Part shown: in pieces, positions 3,738 through 6,177 of the stretch
Layout of the letters: each line of letters opens with the position of its first letter
Numbering within the stretch: the stretch's first letter is position 1
The notes under the pieces: model-generated
Databases searched by the model: none
What the model was told of the DNA's origin: nothing
What the model saw: only the letters and a program-made list of their open reading frames with translations
Program-made: the position numbers and the translations under genes
Source of the DNA: OMOG01 sp041485845
Lineage (GTDB): Bacteria; Acidobacteriota; Terriglobia; Bryobacterales; Bryobacteraceae
Length of the DNA stretch: 6,177 bases
Direction of reading: 5' to 3'
Assembly: GCA_041485845.1 (NCBI GenBank)
Contig: JBGPKH010000547.1
Location: forward strand, 1 to 6,177

Positions 3738-6177
3738 TACTTTACCGCCATGGTCACCGGCGGGCTGCTTTGGCCACCCGCCGAGAGCGTCACCGGGACC
3801 TGGTCGCCCGGCGTCACGCCCTGCGGCACGATCGCCTTTACCTGGTAGACGCCGGATGAGTTTGGAATCAGTCCAGCCGAGGCGACCTGCGCGGACTGGC
3901 CTCCGATACTGACCGACACCGGGTTCACGGTTTGCGCCTCCGGCGTAGACGGGGCGGGAGCGCCCGTGGCCACCTGCGGCGTCACTACGCCCAAGCCCGA
4001 ACATAGGATGACCACGGTATCGCCGGCGGTCACCGGCGCGGACGGATCGGCCGGCGCCTGGCTCTGGCTTCCATCGGGCTTGATCAGGAAAATATCGCCC
4101 TGTCCCTGCCCGTTCTGAGAGATGGTGAAGATGGCCGGTTGGGTGGGGGCGACACTCAGGTCGACCGGTATGGATTGCGCCGCGGACTGCGACGAGTTGC
4201 GCTGCAACCAAAGCTGATGGCGGGCGTTCGTCGCGATCTCGTAGGGGATCTGGGCGTTGATCTGCCCGTCGCACGCATAGAGCAGCGCCAGCGGGCTGTT
4301 GTCGAGGAAGACCTGCGCGCCGCCCAGTTGCGTGGCCAGCGGCGGGTTGGGACTGGCCACGCAGGAACCAGGCTGCTGGGTATCCGTCATCTGCTGCCCG
4401 AAGATCGCGATGAGAACTCCGGGGGCCACCAGCGGCTGCGCGGCGAAACTGGCCGCGTTCAACACGCCGTTGCTGAGCAGCGGAGTGGTGCCGCCCGACT
4501 TCATCGTTCCGGAGATTACGGGAGTCTGGCCGCCGATCGTGTTTCCGTTGGGCAAGGCCAACAGAGCGACTACGTACATACTGACTTGCGGCGGATTGGC
4601 GGTGGATGGCTGCCAGGTGCCCTCCCATATCCCATTGCCGCGTGACACCAGAGTGATGTACTCGGTCTTATCGCCGTTCTTGAACCCCGCCTTGACCATT
4701 CCGTTATTCATGGGGTTGTTGCAAGTATCGAACACACTGGCCTGGATGAGCTGCGGCTGGGTAGCCGTCATCCCGAAATTGATCTGCGGCGAGAGGAGGT
4801 TCACCACTAACTTGTCGGTGCAACTGGCGGCAGTCACCGCGCGCGAATGAAAAGTACTCAAGCTGGCAGCAGCAGTCCCACCACCGACAAACGAGAGTAT
4901 GTTGACCGTCCGGGTCACGCCGCCGTCAAAGACTAACTGAAGCGTTCCGCTGTAAGTCCCGGCTGTCAGTGACGTAAAGTCCGGCTGCACTACGATACGG
5001 GCCGGCTGATTCGGAACCACAGTAGCATTCGTCGGAGCATTGAGGAACCAGGCCGCGCCATCCTGGGTAGTGCGGCTGGAAGAGTACGTAATCGACCGGG
5101 TAGTGAGATTGGAAACGAACAGGTTCTGCGAGCCCGGACTGCCGCCCGCTGCGCCGGTGAAGATCAGGCCCGAAGGACGCACCTCGGGTCCCGGGTCGGT
5201 GCCCGCGGGCAGCACGTCCAACACCACGGAAACGGTCTGCGGCGAATTGTCGGCCGTCGGAGAGAAGAGTTGAATGCGGCCGTAGTATTCGCCCGGATCG
5301 AGAGCCGCGGCATTGACTGCCACATCCACTAGCGGAATGTTCGCCGCGCCGGCCGTGCTGGAACCGCCGGCCGGACTGACGATGAGCCAGTCACTGCCGC
5401 CACCCAGAGTGACGGACTGCACGGTCCACGGAAGGTCGCCTTGCCCGGCATTCAGAACGGCGAAGTTCTGGGAGAGCGGCGATCCTCCGCCCGCCACTGC
5501 GGTAAACTTCAGGCCGGTCTGAGAAAGCAGGAGCTTCCGCTGCACGGCGTTTACGGTCAGGATGACAGTCACTTTGCGCGTGCCTGCCGAGTCACTCGAA
5601 ATCGCCACCGCACCGGTGTAAGTGCCCGGATCGAGACCGGCGGGGTCTGCCTGTACGGTGACCGATGCGGGCAGCACCGGAGTTGCCGCACCGCTCGCGG
5701 GGGATACGGTAAGCCAGTTGCCTCCGGTGTCGGTGGACGTGGAAGCGGAGAACGCAAGAGAGCCGCCGCCCTGGTTGACCACCGACAGGTTCTGTGTGGC
5801 GGGGGCCGCGCCTTGCAGCATGGCAAAGCTCATGGACTGCGCCCCCAGCGCCAGCACGGGCTTGTCGGGCGGCGCGACGGTAAAGGTGACGTCGACCGTC
5901 ACGGTCGGGGGTGTGGCCCCCGGCGCGGTAACCACGATCGATCCCTGGTAAGTGCCCGGATCGAGACCGCTGGGGTCCGCCATAGTCTGTACGGTTGCGG
6001 GGACCGAACCGCCGGAGAGGTTCGCCTTCAGCCAGTCGCCACCCTTGGCGGTCTTGGCTTCCAACGAATACAGGAGTCCCGAAACGGAGCTGGAGATTCC
6101 GATGTTCTGCGCGTCGGTGAGTCCGCCGCCGCTCTTGGCGGAGAAGGACAGCGAAGCCGGGGCCGACTTCAGGGAAG
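3737..6177 (-). CDS. Large secreted-type protein with BACON/Ig-like repeats and a TIGR03437 (Solibacter) C-terminal domain; 5' end outside window
   Basis: The frame is open from the right edge to TAG at 3737-3739, giving 812 visible residues with the start outside the window; the apparent start at TTG 6062-6064 is internal. Numbering from the first complete codon, four BACON/Ig-like modules of about 100-110 residues lie at roughly 1-100, 105-209, 214-323 and 332-430. The first three share a tryptophan motif (DWLKANLSGG, NWLTVSPASG, DWLIVSPAGG), and all four share a turn motif (GLDPGTYQG, GLDPGTYTG, ALDPGEYYG, SLTAGTYSG). A further beta-rich region (437-562) carries cysteines in CTDK and DTCNN. 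The rest (about 565-812) starts NGVLNAASFAAQPLVAPGV, has two cysteines (605, 635), INAQIPYEI, and ends VYQVKAIVPQGVTPGDQVPV before SSPPVTMAV, as in TIGR03437. Composition is rich in Ser/Thr/Gly/Pro and nearly lacks Lys, as expected of an exported protein. No enzyme motif is visible. Adhesion or carbohydrate binding is only a guess. Confidence 0.85.
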   Translation of the reverse strand, partial: SLKSAPASLSFSAKSGGGLTDAQNIGISSSVSGLLYSLEAKTAKGGDWLKANLSGGSVPATVQTMADPSGLDPGTYQGSIVVTAPGATPPTVTVDVTFTVAPPDKPVLALGAQSMSFAMLQGAAPATQNLSVVNQGGGSLAFSASTSTDTGGNWLTVSPASGAATPVLPASVTVQADPAGLDPGTYTGAVAISSDSAGTRKVTVILTVNAVQRKLLLSQTGLKFTAVAGGGSPLSQNFAVLNAGQGDLPWTVQSVTLGGGSDWLIVSPAGGSSTAGAANIPLVDVAVNAAALDPGEYYGRIQLFSPTADNSPQTVSVVLDVLPAGTDPGPEVRPSGLIFTGAAGGSPGSQNLFVSNLTTRSITYSSSRTTQDGAAWFLNAPTNATVVPNQPARIVVQPDFTSLTAGTYSGTLQLVFDGGVTRTVNILSFVGGGTAAASLSTFHSRAVTAASCTDKLVVNLLSPQINFGMTATQPQLIQASVFDTCNNPMNNGMVKAGFKNGDKTEYITLVSRGNGIWEGTWQPSTANPPQVSMYVVALLALPNGNTIGGQTPVISGTMKSGGTTPLLSNGVLNAASFAAQPLVAPGVLIAIFGQQMTDTQQPGSCVASPNPPLATQLGGAQVFLDNSPLALLYACDGQINAQIPYEIATNARHQLWLQRNSSQSAAQSIPVDLSVAPTQPAIFTISQNGQGQGDIFLIKPDGSQSQAPADPSAPVTAGDTVVILCSGLGVVTPQVATGAPAPSTPEAQTVNPVSVSIGGQSAQVASAGLIPNSSGVYQVKAIVPQGVTPGDQVPVTLSAGGQSSPPVTMAVK
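5618..5969 (-). repeat. 330-bp-period DNA repeat within the BACON-like modules
   Basis: A 22-base string occurs identically at 5618-5639 and 5948-5969, exactly 330 bases (110 codons) apart. It encodes the GLDPGTY turn of neighbouring modules. A shorter related version is at about 5287-5297, in the next module. The modules have diverged in most other positions, so they arose by duplication long ago, with this turn strongly conserved or occasionally homogenised. Confidence 0.65.

Noticed and set aside
3045..4628. Minus-strand open frame of 527 codons crossing the HIT gene and both neighbours
   Set aside because: It overlaps three supported genes in other frames and gives an arginine-rich product without any recognisable domain. 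It is a GC-rich shadow frame.
6062..6064. TTG as the start of the large repeat protein
   Set aside because: The frame stays open to the window edge, and the 37 codons before it continue a BACON-like module, so the true start is outside the window.

Overview
The window looks like a piece of chromosome from a high-GC acidobacterium of the Solibacter/Bryobacter type. Two protein families support this, both recognised by eye without a search. One is an ABC-permease-like protein with the layout of the acidobacterial duplicated orphan permeases (ADOP, TIGR03434). The other is a large secreted-type protein that ends in the Solibacter-associated C-terminal domain (TIGR03437) after a row of BACON/Ig-like modules. 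Short GC-rich palindromic repeats between the genes also fit such repeat-rich genomes.

Layout from left to right. Positions 1-79 hold the first codons of a minus-strand transposase, probably ISAzo13-like, which runs off the left edge; its likely IS end lies around 104-145. Positions about 145-645 have no credible gene. This stretch is full of hairpins, including a 16-bp perfect palindrome at 307-322 and a compact 111-bp compound element (520-630) with imperfect 15-bp terminal inverted repeats and nested palindromes. Positions 646-785 are a degenerate second copy of the last codons of an ADOP permease, lying directly behind the main ADOP gene. The main gene (3226 down to 848) is nearly full length but has lost one base near its 3' end. 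Its ancestral stop is at 792-794.

Divergent from the ADOP gene is a small HIT-domain nucleotide-binding protein (start somewhere in 3252-3312, stop at 3668). It converges on the BACON/TIGR03437 gene (minus strand, 6177 down to 3737, 5' end outside the window). A perfect 9-bp hairpin built on a short direct repeat lies between the two stop regions.

The genes do not form an obvious operon or pathway. The ADOP gene has no ATPase partner here, the HIT protein is a lone housekeeping-type gene, and the large repeat protein is probably exported. I found no defence system, CRISPR array, tRNA, rRNA or recognisable new multi-gene system. The unusual parts are the paired ADOP gene ends carrying different indels and the compound palindromic repeats.
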